Shown here: piece by piece, positions 1-8,062 of the stretch
Layout of the letters: every line of letters starts with the position of its first letter
How positions within the stretch are numbered: the first letter of the stretch is position 1
Assembly (NCBI GenBank): GCA_022414725.1
Contig: CM039466.1
Coordinates: 32,110,319 to 32,174,318, forward strand
Direction of reading: 5' to 3'
Origin: Microglena sp. YARC
Lineage: Eukaryota > Chlorophyta > Chlorophyceae > Chlamydomonadales > Chlamydomonadaceae
DNA: 64,000 bases
Made by a program: the position numbers and the translations under genes
The notes under the pieces: model-generated
Told to the model about the DNA's origin: nothing
The model's database searches: none
The model's input: only the letters and a program-made list of their open reading frames with translations

Positions 1-13
1 ATGAAACATCCAA

Positions 14-71
14 AAACAAATAAAACAAATAGACAACCGTTTTTTGTATTGTCTATTTGTTTTATTTGTTT
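14..71. repeat. Perfect 23-bp inverted repeat (hairpin)
   Basis: Bases 14-36 are the exact reverse complement of 49-71, with a 12-base loop. The arms are A-rich/T-rich (AAACAAATAAAACAAATAG...). The position at the window edge leaves its context unknown; it could be a terminator-like hairpin, a cruciform or a transposon end. An open frame over 1-237 runs through the hairpin and has no recognisable content. Confidence 0.8.
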
Positions 72-386
72 CAGCTTGGTTGGGTATCCAGGGCCACCAC
101 GTGGAGGTGCTGATTTTGGCCCCGTTTTGTTTCAAATACTTGAAACAGGAACACCTTCTCATCCAGATTACTTCTTGGTGTGGGACATCCCTTTGCGTGT
201 TAACACAGGCTTGGCGACGAAAGTCGGGTTGTCATAAATGATGAATACCTTGGGTCGGGACGCAATGATTGCGAAGACGTCAGAGATTCCAAACATTTCG
301 TATGACAGATGCAGTATATTAAGGGGTGTGAGGAGGTTGTTGTTGTATTCCTAACGTTCCGAAAAACCTTTCAATTTTTTTTGTAT

Positions 387-884
387 TTAAAGATTCTCAG
401 ACCACGCGATCGAGGACTCGGGGATGATACCGGCACTCACCTGCCATAGCTGGTGCTTAGCCAACTGCTTCACCAACTTAATTCCGTTCTTGCGGGTCTC
501 ATAAGAAGTCTCAATAGTGTCTACGAAACGGTCAACAAGAACGTCACTTGTAAAAGCACACTGACGCAGGCAACTGAACTTTTCGAAAGAAAGAATATCC
601 TCGATGTTCTTGCTACTACACAACTGAGCTAGGGCAATGGACAAATTACCCTTCGTAGTGCTCATAACCACTTGAAAACCCTCGCGACTGATGTTCATAT
701 GCAAAAGGGGGATGATACCCTTCACATAATCACTCGAGTGAAGGAAGCCCTCCTTCTCGGAAAAATGAATGTCGTGTGATTGAGCGTTCAACATGAACAC
801 AGCCAGCTTAGCTGCAAAAGTCGCATCTCCAGAATTCTTCTTACGTTTTGAAGTAGAAGAGGAATTGCGGGGTGTTGAAGACAT
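387..884 (-). CDS. Hypothetical protein, 165 aa
   Basis: An open frame with natural composition and no recognised family. The N-terminus is a basic, Ser/Lys-rich stretch (SSTSKRKKNS) that could be a nuclear-localisation or DNA-binding tail. The rest looks alpha-helical and hydrophilic, without membrane segments or a signal peptide. I start at the ATG at 884. A further ATG at 905 sits in a TACACATGTATACATG palindromic stretch and would add seven residues (MYTCVCK) of unlikely protein character. It is followed downstream (minus direction) by about 150 bp of AT-rich sequence. Existence moderately likely; function unknown. Confidence 0.5.
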   Translation of the reverse strand: MSSTPRNSSSTSKRKKNSGDATFAAKLAVFMLNAQSHDIHFSEKEGFLHSSDYVKGIIPLLHMNISREGFQVVMSTTKGNLSIALAQLCSSKNIEDILSFEKFSCLRQCAFTSDVLVDRFVDTIETSYETRKNGIKLVKQLAKHQLWQVSAGIIPESSIAWSENL

Positions 885-932
885 TTTACATACACATGTA
901 TACATGTATAAACAAATAGGAACGACTCGCTA

Positions 933-956
933 CAGTCGGCGGAACAGTAAAGTTGT
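933..956 (+). mobile_element. Family D terminal-repeat remnant
   Basis: CAGTCGGCGGAACAGTAAA preceded by TA matches the left end of the family D mariner element at 54806. Only the terminal ~24 bases are present, so this is a solo end or the edge of a decayed copy. It lies just upstream of the minus-strand gene starting at 884. Confidence 0.6.
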
Positions 957-993
957 ATACAGGATGGACACAAAGACCGTATCGTACACCTTT

Positions 994-1515
994 TCATGCG
1001 CTCCGGCGTGATCCAGAGTTTGTGATCAACTCGTTCACTACCGCCGTGATGCATTCGCATTCGAACACCAAGCTGTGATATGAATCGTCAGTATGGCAAA
1101 CCGTATGTTTGCCGAAACTACGCAGTGTGGCATACAATCCGATGCGGTCTCCGACATGCAACGGCGTGTCCCCAGTGGTGCATGACAGGCTGCATGTGCC
1201 CTCGCCAGCATCACTCGTGTCATAGATGGTGGTGTAACGAGGCACGGACACTGTGATGGTCCGTGGTGGCAGGAACACCGCCTCGTCCACATCAAACCAT
1301 TTCTTGATCATGTCCCTTCGTAGGGCGTCTACCGCATGCCATGTGTGTTCGTCACCTATTTTGAGTTCCAGGGTGGCACCGGTCTTGAATGTGCCGTCGC
1401 CTGACGGACTGAATATCTCAACGATTTCTCCCATAGGAATGGTGACAAAGGCGCACGGGACATGACTGGGGAACTTCTCACAGGCACCGGTGGCATCTGC
1501 CCCGATCACGATCAT
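994..1515 (-). CDS. Hypothetical protein, 173 aa
   Basis: No family recognised. The protein starts MIVIGADATG and is predicted to be beta-rich, with many hydrophobic/charged alternations, several Cys residues in the C-terminal half and no membrane segment. The frame continues nine residues upstream, but those codons are the terminal repeat of a Fanzor-type transposon fragment, so I place the start at the ATG at 1515. The T of the flanking TA dinucleotide pairs with the A of this ATG: the transposon fragment abuts the start codon, so the native promoter has been displaced or replaced. Whether the gene is still expressed is unknown. Confidence 0.5.
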   Translation of the reverse strand: MIVIGADATGACEKFPSHVPCAFVTIPMGEIVEIFSPSGDGTFKTGATLELKIGDEHTWHAVDALRRDMIKKWFDVDEAVFLPPRTITVSVPRYTTIYDTSDAGEGTCSLSCTTGDTPLHVGDRIGLYATLRSFGKHTVCHTDDSYHSLVFECECITAVVNELITNSGSRRSA

Positions 1516-1516
1516 A

Positions 1517-1968
1517 TTGTTCTCAAATAAAGTGGGACACACCTTATACTCATCCAGACTGCAGATCGTTGCTTTTGGGCAACGTTGGGGGGTGCAGCAG
1601 TTTGAAGAGGTTCTCGAAGATGATATTCAGTAGCCTCTTTGGTAAACCGTTCAAACGTCTGTGTCCCCATATCAGTATCAGGGGGCGGGGGTGGGGTTGT
1701 CGAGGAACTTCTCGGCGAAACGCGAGAGGACGCTCTCTCCCAAAGACTTGGTGAAGTGTAAGCATCAGGATGTTCCTGGAAGCGTTCACATCGCGGTCCC
1801 AAGTTTTCCAGCAGTGAAGCATACCACCGCTCTGTTGGCGTGGCGCTCCGCTTTGACTGCTTTTTGCAGTGGAGAATCTTATGAATCCGCTTGCGTCCTT
1901 CTGTACATTCCCAACCTGTACCGTCTTGTTTCTTACGATGAGTGAGTGCCACCATGTTGCAAAGGTTG
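1517..1968 (-). mobile_element. Solitary 3' block of Fanzor element A
   Basis: This ~450-bp stretch is a close copy of the last ~450 bp of element A (compare 22945-23397 on the other strand). It contains codons for the C-terminal part of the Fanzor (starting around the CNMVALTHRKKQDGTGW region), the RuvC-III RDVNASRN motif in a shifted frame, the 3' untranslated part and the right terminal repeat (TTGTTCTCAAATAAAGTGGGACAC). The 5' part of the element, including the transposase and most of the nuclease, is absent. Small indels break the frame (overlapping frames at 1512-1973 and 1550-1987), so no protein is made. In TnpB/Fanzor systems this 3' segment is the source of the guide RNA; its selective survival is noteworthy. 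Confidence 0.85.
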
Positions 1969-2287
1969 TCCACTCATCGTCTATCAACAGAATCGAGCCT
2001 CGAGTGCAGTTTGTGGCTCACGCCCGACTGCATGTCAAGCTGTTGCAGCTGTCGCGCACACGCATGAACATAATCATGGACCACGCCGGATACCAGATCT
2101 ACATGGCTCCAGAATGACCCGACTTGCGCGTCATGGTCCGGATGAAGAAAGCGTCACACAATAATGGTCACACAATAATTCATCAGGGAGGAGCTCATTC
2201 GGCGGACCTGGCATCCGAGCCGGGTGATGCAGTGTCTGGACTTTGAGGAAAAAGGTAAAAAAAAAACAGTTGTTCTCGAATAATTAC
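1969..2287. other. No gene seen
   Basis: Between the transposon remnant and the next gene I find only short overlapping open frames without protein character. The segment is GC-moderate near 1970-2160 and ends in an A-run (2255-2265) just beyond the stop of the 2288-2899 gene. Confidence 0.5.
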
Positions 2288-2899
2288 TTATTCACGACCC
2301 TTGCAATCCTTGAGCAATGACACGATCCTGGGGATTGTGATGAGGAGGCGCTTTTGGCGCTGGATCTCTTTGTGCTCGATGTACTTGCGGTACGTGCGCT
2401 GGATCTTGCGCGCCGAGCACCACGCTCGCAACCACTGGGACGCTATGTGCTGTACAAAGTCCCATTCCATATTGACGAATCCATCATATGACACCCAATC
2501 GATCATCTCGTCATCCACCTCAATGAACAGACTGCTTACAATCTTGCGTGTGATGTGAGGGTGATCGGAACAAAAAGGATTGTACGGGAAGACGGCTTCC
2601 AAACCAAGAAGCATGCCTTGGAAGCGGGGATCGCATATGATATTGTCCGGCGAGACTGTCATCAGATTGAGGATAAACAGCTTGGCGTGGTTTCCGTCTG
2701 TGTAGTCGTTGGCAGTCAATTCTCCGTAGCAGACCTTTTGTATTTCGTTGTCCCACGATTGAATGGCGAGCTTTGCAAGTACCTCCCAAACGCGCGCCAT
2801 GGGCGGAATGAGTTCTCTTGCGCGATCGCAAAATGGATCCGACGGAACGCCCGAAGTGTCATTGGCAACATCGTTGTATAATTCAGTAAAGTTTGCCAT
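2288..2899 (-). CDS. Hypothetical protein with C-terminal IQ-like helix, 203 aa
   Basis: Starts MANFTELYND at a clear ATG and ends in a basic tail. The family is not recognised. Near residues 160-180 the stretch ARKIQRTYRKYIEHK resembles an IQ calmodulin-binding motif (IQxxxRxxxxR-like), which also occurs in giant-virus proteins. The preceding region is helical and acidic with aromatic residues. No membrane segment. The upstream region (2900-2960) has short CCCACAAA repeats and an AT-rich patch that could hold its promoter. The IQ assignment is by eye only. Confidence 0.55.
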   Translation of the reverse strand: MANFTELYNDVANDTSGVPSDPFCDRARELIPPMARVWEVLAKLAIQSWDNEIQKVCYGELTANDYTDGNHAKLFILNLMTVSPDNIICDPRFQGMLLGLEAVFPYNPFCSDHPHITRKIVSSLFIEVDDEMIDWVSYDGFVNMEWDFVQHIASQWLRAWCSARKIQRTYRKYIEHKEIQRQKRLLITIPRIVSLLKDCKGRE

Positions 2900-3239
2900 T
2901 GTGTTTGTGGGTATTTGTGGGTGTTTGTGGTGGTTATCGGTTTCTTTTATGACAATTCAGTCAATTTTCTTTTCACATGCGGCTTTCGCATGCCCCCCAT
3001 CCGTCCATTCATTCTCACCCACGACACGGCGGCTTTCGAAGCCTCGTTGGCAATTTCATGCTGCATGGAATTTCGCTGAGCTGTGCATGCGATGATGTCG
3101 TGATGCTCCATGAGATGGCACTGACTGATGTTAACAGTTCTCTGCAATCGGGGGTGAAGAAGACAAGGTTCTTGAAACCTCGACCACCCCTCACACCGTC
3201 GACGCTGCGCATCAACAAAGACCCCGTGTTGCTACACCA

Positions 3240-3536
3240 TTAGGTTACACCGTAAGGTGTGCCGTACACTCCAGAAAGCGGTTTCATTTTAGTATTCCGT
3301 CGAGTGTATCTGTATTCCGATGAGCAAACTCCAGTGTTGCCAAGTTGCTGCAGATCTGCAATTGTCAGGTTGCATTCCATGCATCGGGATGGTTGTAATT
3401 CTGCCATTTCTAGCAGACCACATTTCCAAATGTGTTTGCCCCTATTGCGGTTTAGAAGGTCTTCACTGAGTTTGAACTCGGGATGTTGCATTCTTGTCCT
3501 CCCACGCGGGTGTTGCATTCTGGGGATGATATCCAT
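3240..3536 (-). CDS. Possible small protein, C-terminus altered by micro-element
   Basis: A 98-codon frame starting MDIIPRMQHP. The first ~68 residues look protein-like, with a KCGLLEMAELQPSRCMEC segment that might bind metal. From about residue 70 the sequence is encoded by the 40-bp micro-element at 3267-3306, so the present C-terminus is not original. Repeats flank it on the low side (a partial repeat-E copy at 3205-3230). Weak candidate. Confidence 0.3.
   Translation of the reverse strand: MDIIPRMQHPRGRTRMQHPEFKLSEDLLNRNRGKHIWKCGLLEMAELQPSRCMECNLTIADLQQLGNTGVCSSEYRYTRRNTKMKPLSGVYGTPYGVT
3267..3306. mobile_element. 40-bp micro-element with TA duplication
   Basis: A 40-bp unit starting CACTCCAGAAAGCGG and ending CCGTCGAGTG is bracketed by TA dinucleotides (3265-3266, 3307-3308). 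An almost identical 40-bp unit, also bracketed by TA, occurs at 24133-24172. The core (GCGGTTTCATTTTAGTATTCCGTC) is the right end of family D. The outer five bases CACTC/GAGTG form a short inverted repeat. It is probably a minimal D-derived nonautonomous insertion. Confidence 0.65.
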
Positions 3537-3702
3537 TTAGTTGTAGAGATTCTTATATTATTTATCAACAAAATAATGGAATTCTTGTTCTCAGTTTTTT
3601 AGGTCTTAAAAAATGATCCGGATGTCAGGGTCAAGCAGGAACAGAAACAATGCACTCGATCTATGCGTGTGTCCATCGAGAGAGTGTATGTTGACCTCAG
3701 CA

Positions 3703-4383
3703 TCAGGCAGTTCGCCGTCCCAACAGGAGCAGTTCTGCGCTTGTATCTGTTATGATGGCCTTGGCCAGCTCCCACCAGGGACTCTGGTAGCACCACAGCC
3801 CGGTGCCCAGATGCACCGACCGGCCCGGAACCCTCCAGTGGTTGGCGTCCCCCATGAAATTCATGTACTGCTGGTGCATAGCGCCACCTGCCGCCCATTC
3901 CGCGCACTGGCACAGGAACCGGTGACATTCGTACAGCTCCTCCGAGCTGTTCATGGTCATCCCCGCGTTGATGCCGAGCACTATGAACTGCTCCTCAGGC
4001 CGCAGCGCATGCTGTCGCTGCAAGAATGTTGTCAGGTCCTTGAATGAAAACAACAACGCTGGTCGGGGCTGCTGATCACTCAGCCCGTCCGCATAGCACT
4101 TCACATTCTGTAACGATCGCGTGGTAAAGCATGTGTCCAGAAAAGCTACCTGTTGCTTCCGCACCCCGTCAGTGCATAAACACCCGCCCACATTCCCCAT
4201 AGCGTGCAGCAGCGCCACCTCGTTCTCTGCGCTCCCAGCCCCTATGAAAGCTATACATGACACCGCCTTGCCGGGCACTAGAGAACCCTTAACCTCGCTC
4301 GCCACCGCATCCCAGTCTAGCGCAGGACAGATCACCTCGCGCTGACCCTCCGACAGCACTAGCACTTTGTTCTCCCACTGCAT
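3703..4383 (-). CDS. Hypothetical protein, Rossmann-like pattern, 226 aa
   Basis: Starts MQWENKVLVL. A glycine-rich turn after a strand (IAFIGAGSAENE, ~residues 45-55), followed by alternating hydrophobic strands (VAFLDTC, FIVLGINAG) and the YMNFMGDANHW segment, suggest an alpha/beta Rossmann-like fold, possibly methyltransferase-like; the catalytic residues cannot be fixed by eye. The same order of motifs (FPECGSGYHE, IFMD, VIYING, INFIGRDMRHP) appears in the minus-strand gene at 23412-23978, so I read the two as diverged paralogs. No signal peptide or membrane helix. The C-terminus (LLLLGRRTA) is short and basic. Confidence 0.55.
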   Translation of the reverse strand: MQWENKVLVLSEGQREVICPALDWDAVASEVKGSLVPGKAVSCIAFIGAGSAENEVALLHAMGNVGGCLCTDGVRKQQVAFLDTCFTTRSLQNVKCYADGLSDQQPRPALLFSFKDLTTFLQRQHALRPEEQFIVLGINAGMTMNSSEELYECHRFLCQCAEWAAGGAMHQQYMNFMGDANHWRVPGRSVHLGTGLWCYQSPWWELAKAIITDTSAELLLLGRRTA

Positions 4384-4667
4384 TATTCCGATCCATTATC
4401 TCATTCATATCCCCCTTAACCTCTTTTGACCTGAATCTTGAATTGGTCAACTATGGAAGCTTCGAGAGCAGACCAACTACGACTTGGCTTGTGAGTTTCG
4501 CACAGTTCACTCGCGATTCTGAGACCGGAGATCGCGGAAACACATTCAATAGGTGAGTTTGCATCGGGGATCTCAAAGTTTGTTTGGTGTGACTTTCTTT
4601 CCATTTGATGCGCAGACATTCTCATTCATTCGCACGCATCCCCCCCTCGCAACTAAATCGAGGACAA
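4384..4667. other. Intergenic, no confident gene
   Basis: A 69-codon minus-strand frame (4416-4625) overlaps the likely promoter region of the 3703-4383 gene; its composition gives no support. Nothing else is seen. Confidence 0.4.
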
Positions 4668-5276
4668 CTAAACAGCAATCTGGTCCAGAACGACGAACAT
4701 CTTCCTAATCTTCGTCGGCACATACTGAGCGTCGATTGTAGGAGATGCTGCGCGTAGCGCATTCGCGTCTGGCTCCCCTACCATACTTATTATGTTCTCT
4801 ATCACGTCAGGTGGAATTGATGACAATAGGGTTGGGTCCAACTGTCTGGCAAGACAAGTGGTTTCGTTTGGGCAGAAGCGGATCACGGAATCGCCCACAA
4901 CAGCGTCGGATGCAATGATGCGGGTTAGTCTCCTTTCTAATACATTCCACTCAACATAAATCTCAACAATGCATGCCCTCCGTCTAGGTCCATCCTTATT
5001 GTTCTCCCATGCTCGCATGTGCTCCAACAGTGTCAGTCTCCTCATAAGCGCACAGACGAGTCCGTTGAGATTGCATTGGCGGATATGAATATTCTCATGC
5101 CACATTTTTTGAGGGTCTAAGGGTATGCTATCGTCCTTGACGTACGCCTCGAACGCATTGCGTTGTAGAAACAAAACCTGCAAACGGTCAGGAAATCCAA
5201 ACAATTGACGCACATCGGCATACCTTGCACATTGCACTCCAATGTTCAACGATTTAAAACCCACCTTGAAAGGCAT
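4668..5276 (-). CDS. Hypothetical protein with C-terminal F-box-like segment, 202 aa
   Basis: Starts MPFKVGFKSL and ends LDQIAV. Around residues 150-180 the run LSSIPPDVIENIISMVGEPDANALR matches the general F-box pattern (LPxDVxxxIxxxL, then a charged/Leu helix), though F-boxes are usually N-terminal. The N-terminal ~145 residues are helical and unrecognised, with several Cys. In giant viruses F-box proteins are thought to redirect host SCF ubiquitin ligases; that role here is inference. Another F-box-like N-terminus occurs in the LRR gene at 12639. Confidence 0.5.
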   Translation of the reverse strand: MPFKVGFKSLNIGVQCARYADVRQLFGFPDRLQVLFLQRNAFEAYVKDDSIPLDPQKMWHENIHIRQCNLNGLVCALMRRLTLLEHMRAWENNKDGPRRRACIVEIYVEWNVLERRLTRIIASDAVVGDSVIRFCPNETTCLARQLDPTLLSSIPPDVIENIISMVGEPDANALRAASPTIDAQYVPTKIRKMFVVLDQIAV

Positions 5277-5641
5277 ACTTGATTATACATGCACAGCTTT
5301 TTACTCCTTATGTTGAGCAGTCGTCAGTACCAACATCCAGGAGTCATTCCTCGAATCCGCGATTCACCTTTCATTAAATACCGTCTCAAGCAGGCGTCTG
5401 CTTAACAAACTATTCCGGTATCATGAAAGGGAATCGCGGGACCCACGGAGTGGGGCAGGGGAATTCAGCTGCGGAATCGCGGAAACACGTGTCCTAGGAT
5501 CTGACTTGTCCATCGGAGGAGGACACATGCAAACAGCGGAACACTGCCGAATGTATCGGAGGACGCACGCAAACGGCAGATGGACAATATACTGTAACAT
5601 TATTCACCGGTCTGAGTGTAACAGTGTCAAAAAGTGCCCGG
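5277..5641. repeat. Intergenic repeat cluster (G palindrome, C terminus)
   Basis: Contains the dispersed CAAGCAGGCGTCTGCTT palindromic motif (5392-5410) followed by the GAATCGCGGGACCCACGGAG segment also found at 36850 and 36995; a CGGATCTGACTTGTCC-type stretch shared with 12365-12430; and at 5585-5618 the terminal repeat of family C in reverse orientation (…CACCGGTCTGAGTG followed by TA). No gene is evident. Confidence 0.6.
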
Positions 5642-5905
5642 TTAAAATCTCGAATTTAGCGCAACCGCCGCACAGGTCAATGTCCTAACACCGCACCTGT
5701 GCTCCAGCGCCCGCACTGCGTCGCGCACGTGGTTGATCTGTTGTTGCATGTGCATGTTGGCTGCGATGAGCTCAGCGCGCATATCATTAATGTCGTTCAA
5801 ATATTGCTGCATGCGTTGCATGATGCGGAGCTCGCATGCAACGAACTGCTCTTGGATGACGTAGAAGGGTAGTTGGTTTTGCAGGGGGGGCGGCTCCATG
5901 TTCAT
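5642..5905 (-). CDS. Small coiled-coil protein, 87 aa
   Basis: Starts MNMEPPPLQNQ, with a short Pro-rich head then a continuous helix rich in Gln/Met/Leu/Arg (about residues 18-72) with heptad-like hydrophobic spacing, consistent with a coiled coil. The last ~15 residues (RTLTCAAVALNSRF) are less helix-like. A TATA-like box lies ~35 bp upstream. A similar small helical protein is encoded at 15873-16166; both stand next to members of duplicated families (caspase-like, LRAT-like), which suggests segmental duplication. Function unknown. Confidence 0.5.
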   Translation of the reverse strand: MNMEPPPLQNQLPFYVIQEQFVACELRIMQRMQQYLNDINDMRAELIAANMHMQQQINHVRDAVRALEHRCGVRTLTCAAVALNSRF

Positions 5906-5934
5906 GTCCCTAAAGGCGCAGCAGACAAGAAAAC

Positions 5935-5948
5935 GCTATATATAAACG
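5935..5948 (-). promoter_or_regulatory. TATA-like element
   Basis: GTTTATATATAGCG on the minus strand, about 35 bp before the ATG of the 5642-5905 gene. Sequence and spacing fit a eukaryotic or NCLDV TATA-type promoter; no experimental support. Confidence 0.4.
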
Positions 5949-6285
5949 TACAGAGACAAAGTGCTGACGATTGAATGCAATCTCATGCATCTCACCTCAA
6001 TGCATATCATCTCAATGTCAAAGCAATCCAAAGAATCCATGCACTCCGGCGGCTCCTTGTCCAGACTCATCACGCACACGCACGGAACTGATGCGGAGTC
6101 GGCGGCTTATCGCCCAGCCCCATCACGCACGGCAGAGGCAGCGTCTCGTCCATCCTTATCACACATCATGCCACGCGGCGGCTTGAGAAGGTTGCAACAC
6201 TGGAAATCGATCGTTGCAGCATAACAACAACGCGTCGGATTATTATTAATTCGCGGTACCGGATTAGATTTGAGAGTAGGAGCAC
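5949..6285. other. Intergenic, short repeats only
   Basis: Open frames on both strands here are short and overlap. ATCTCA-type direct repeats occur at 5980-6015 and CGCACGGCGGCTT-like phrases shared with 3000-3060 and 36310-36380. The last 60 bp are AT-rich and probably carry the promoter of the caspase-like gene. Confidence 0.4.
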
Positions 6286-7071
6286 ATGATGGCGTCCGTG
6301 AAGACTCGTCGCGCCTTTTTAAATTTTCCAAGTTACTACGTAGACGGGTTGGGACCCGTGCTTATGCACACATTGCAAGAGTGTGGTACGCTGCCAAGGG
6401 ACTTGAAGGGGTACAGATGTGGCGGAGCCATGAAGGACCATGATGTTTTTGTCAACAAGGTTTTGGGTTCTGGTATGGAGATCAATGTTCTCGAAGGCAC
6501 CGTGTGCCGGAGGTCTGTCATGGACCAATTGGCTTGGTTGTTGGAGCCCTCAGTGGACGTTTCTCTTTTGTTATTCGGTGGGCATGGCATGAATGAGGGG
6601 TCGCCACGTCACGGTACATTGGTATGTTCTTACAAACAGCTGGTGTCAGCTGAGGCCATCGATGCGGTGGTGGCAGCGCAACGTTTTTGCGGCACACTCA
6701 TCCGCGTGCTCAACATGTGCGAAGAAAATGCCATTGCCCCTGGTCTGCCGTTCCAGCACGGAAGATCTCTGCTTGACGCATCAAGAGCAGATCATGATGC
6801 ACAGTTCCATCGCGTTGCACACAAGGACGTGATGTTGTTGGCAACTGGGACTTTTGAAGAAACGGCAGGTGGCAAGGCAGGCACACCCTTCATCGCTGCC
6901 CTGGGCAGAATGTTTGACGCAGAGTCGATCTTAACCTACGAGCGCCTTGATGAGCTCTTGCAGAGGCACTGGCCTGGTGGCAGTGGGAGGGCACTGCTGT
7001 ATCCTGCAAGGTTGAAAGGGATCTTCGGATGGCCGGCTAATGGTTCACAGGCGAGTGGCGATTCTGCTTGA
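6286..7071 (+). CDS. Caspase/metacaspase-like protein 1, 261 aa
   Basis: I assign a caspase-like hemoglobinase fold. A hydrophobic strand runs into a glycine-His-glycine turn (LLLFGGHGM, His100), and a second strand ends in IRVLNMCE (Cys145), matching the His...Cys dyad order and spacing of C14 peptidases; the usual DxCxSG around Cys is replaced by LNMCEE. The paralog at 26778-27578 keeps both residues, which supports their importance. No prodomain, signal peptide or membrane helix. Either of two ATGs in tandem (6286, 6289) could start it. In giant viruses and algae metacaspase-like proteins are linked to host death control; here activity is unproven and an inactive pseudopeptidase is possible. 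Confidence 0.6.
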   Translation: MMASVKTRRAFLNFPSYYVDGLGPVLMHTLQECGTLPRDLKGYRCGGAMKDHDVFVNKVLGSGMEINVLEGTVCRRSVMDQLAWLLEPSVDVSLLLFGGHGMNEGSPRHGTLVCSYKQLVSAEAIDAVVAAQRFCGTLIRVLNMCEENAIAPGLPFQHGRSLLDASRADHDAQFHRVAHKDVMLLATGTFEETAGGKAGTPFIAALGRMFDAESILTYERLDELLQRHWPGGSGRALLYPARLKGIFGWPANGSQASGDSA

Positions 7072-7104
7072 ATAGTAATATAGGGACCCAGTCCCAGAAA
7101 AGGC
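7069..7104 (+). promoter_or_regulatory. Repeated GAATAGTAATATAG motif
   Basis: The segment GAATAGTAATATAGGGACCC plus CAGTCCC(A)GA(A/C)AAGGC recurs almost unchanged at 15818-15851, where it lies ~25 bp before the ATG at 15873. Here it precedes the insertion site of element C. A conserved promoter or 5' leader is the simplest reading; it may once have served a gene now separated by the transposon. Confidence 0.4.
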
Positions 7105-7165
7105 CCTTTGTTACACTCAGACCGGTCAATAATGTTACAGTATATTGAATCAATTACAATTCTCT

Positions 7166-8013
7166 ATGTACAACTTGGACAGACGGTCGATTGTTGTACA
7201 CATGTACACATTGCTGCAAAGTTTGAGGAGAGTGGCTATACTTGCGAATGTAAGCCACATGACAGTCTCGAGGTGGATCTCAAACCCCACTAAAAAAGTG
7301 TACAACCGGAATAAACCTACAAAATCGGATGTGGTCATAGAGTTCTTAAAGGCGTCATTAAAAATAGATCCATTCGCATCTCTTGCTGTTCTTCGTCATA
7401 AGGTAAAGGATGCTTTCGGATTTGAGGTATCAAAAGAATTGATTCGCGTTGTGATAAAAAGGCTTGGGCTCACAAAGAAAAAAGCAAAGTTCTTCTCCAG
7501 GCCTGATAACTTATATGAGAAAACCACGTCATTCATAAGCCAAAGGGAACGGTTAAAAGAGGAAGGGAGGACTTTTGTATCGATCGACGAAACTTCATTT
7601 GGAAGACATACGAGAGACGTGTTTGGCTACTCACCAAAGGGAGAGCTACTGGTTGTACCGAGGTTGAGACCTAGGGTGACGACAATGTCGGCATTTTGTC
7701 TTATTCAACAAGGAAAAGGAGACATTTATTTTAACATCAGGCAAGGGTCTTTCAACACGCATACTTTTGTTGAGTTTTTAGAAAATTTGGACTGTCCAAC
7801 TGACACAGTAATTATACTTGACAACGTTGCTTTTCACCACTCCAAGAAGGTCAAAACACTTGCAGCTTCAAGGGGGTGGGAGTCCTATACACTCCTCCCT
7901 ACTCACCTTGGTTCAACCCAATAGAAGGGGTGTTCTCCATCGTCAAACGCGATTTCTATAGAAGCCAAGATGTGTATAAGGCTTTGAGTTCTGTTAAAAT
8001 CGAAAGTCATTGA
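7166..8013 (+). pseudogene. Mariner/IS630 DD34E transposase, frameshifted
   Basis: Cut-and-paste transposase of element C. An N-terminal helix-turn-helix region (VSHMTVSRWI) is followed by catalytic motifs SIDETSFG (first Asp), VIILDNVAFHHS (second Asp) and, after a frame change, FNPIEGVFSIVKRD (Glu). Counting residues between the second Asp and Glu gives 34, the DD34E spacing of Tc1-like/IS630 transposases. The frame shifts near 7885-7895: one frame stops at 7924, and the correct continuation runs to the TGA at 8011-8013. I start at the ATG at 7166 just inside the terminal repeat. Without the full catalytic triad in one frame it should be inactive unless frameshifting occurs. Confidence 0.8.
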
Positions 8014-8062
8014 ATACAATTTCTGGACCTTGATACAAGGAAATAGATACATTGGCTACTAA

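Noticed and set aside
4416..4625. 69-codon minus-strand frame
   Set aside because: Short, without motif, and overlapping the likely promoter of a better gene.
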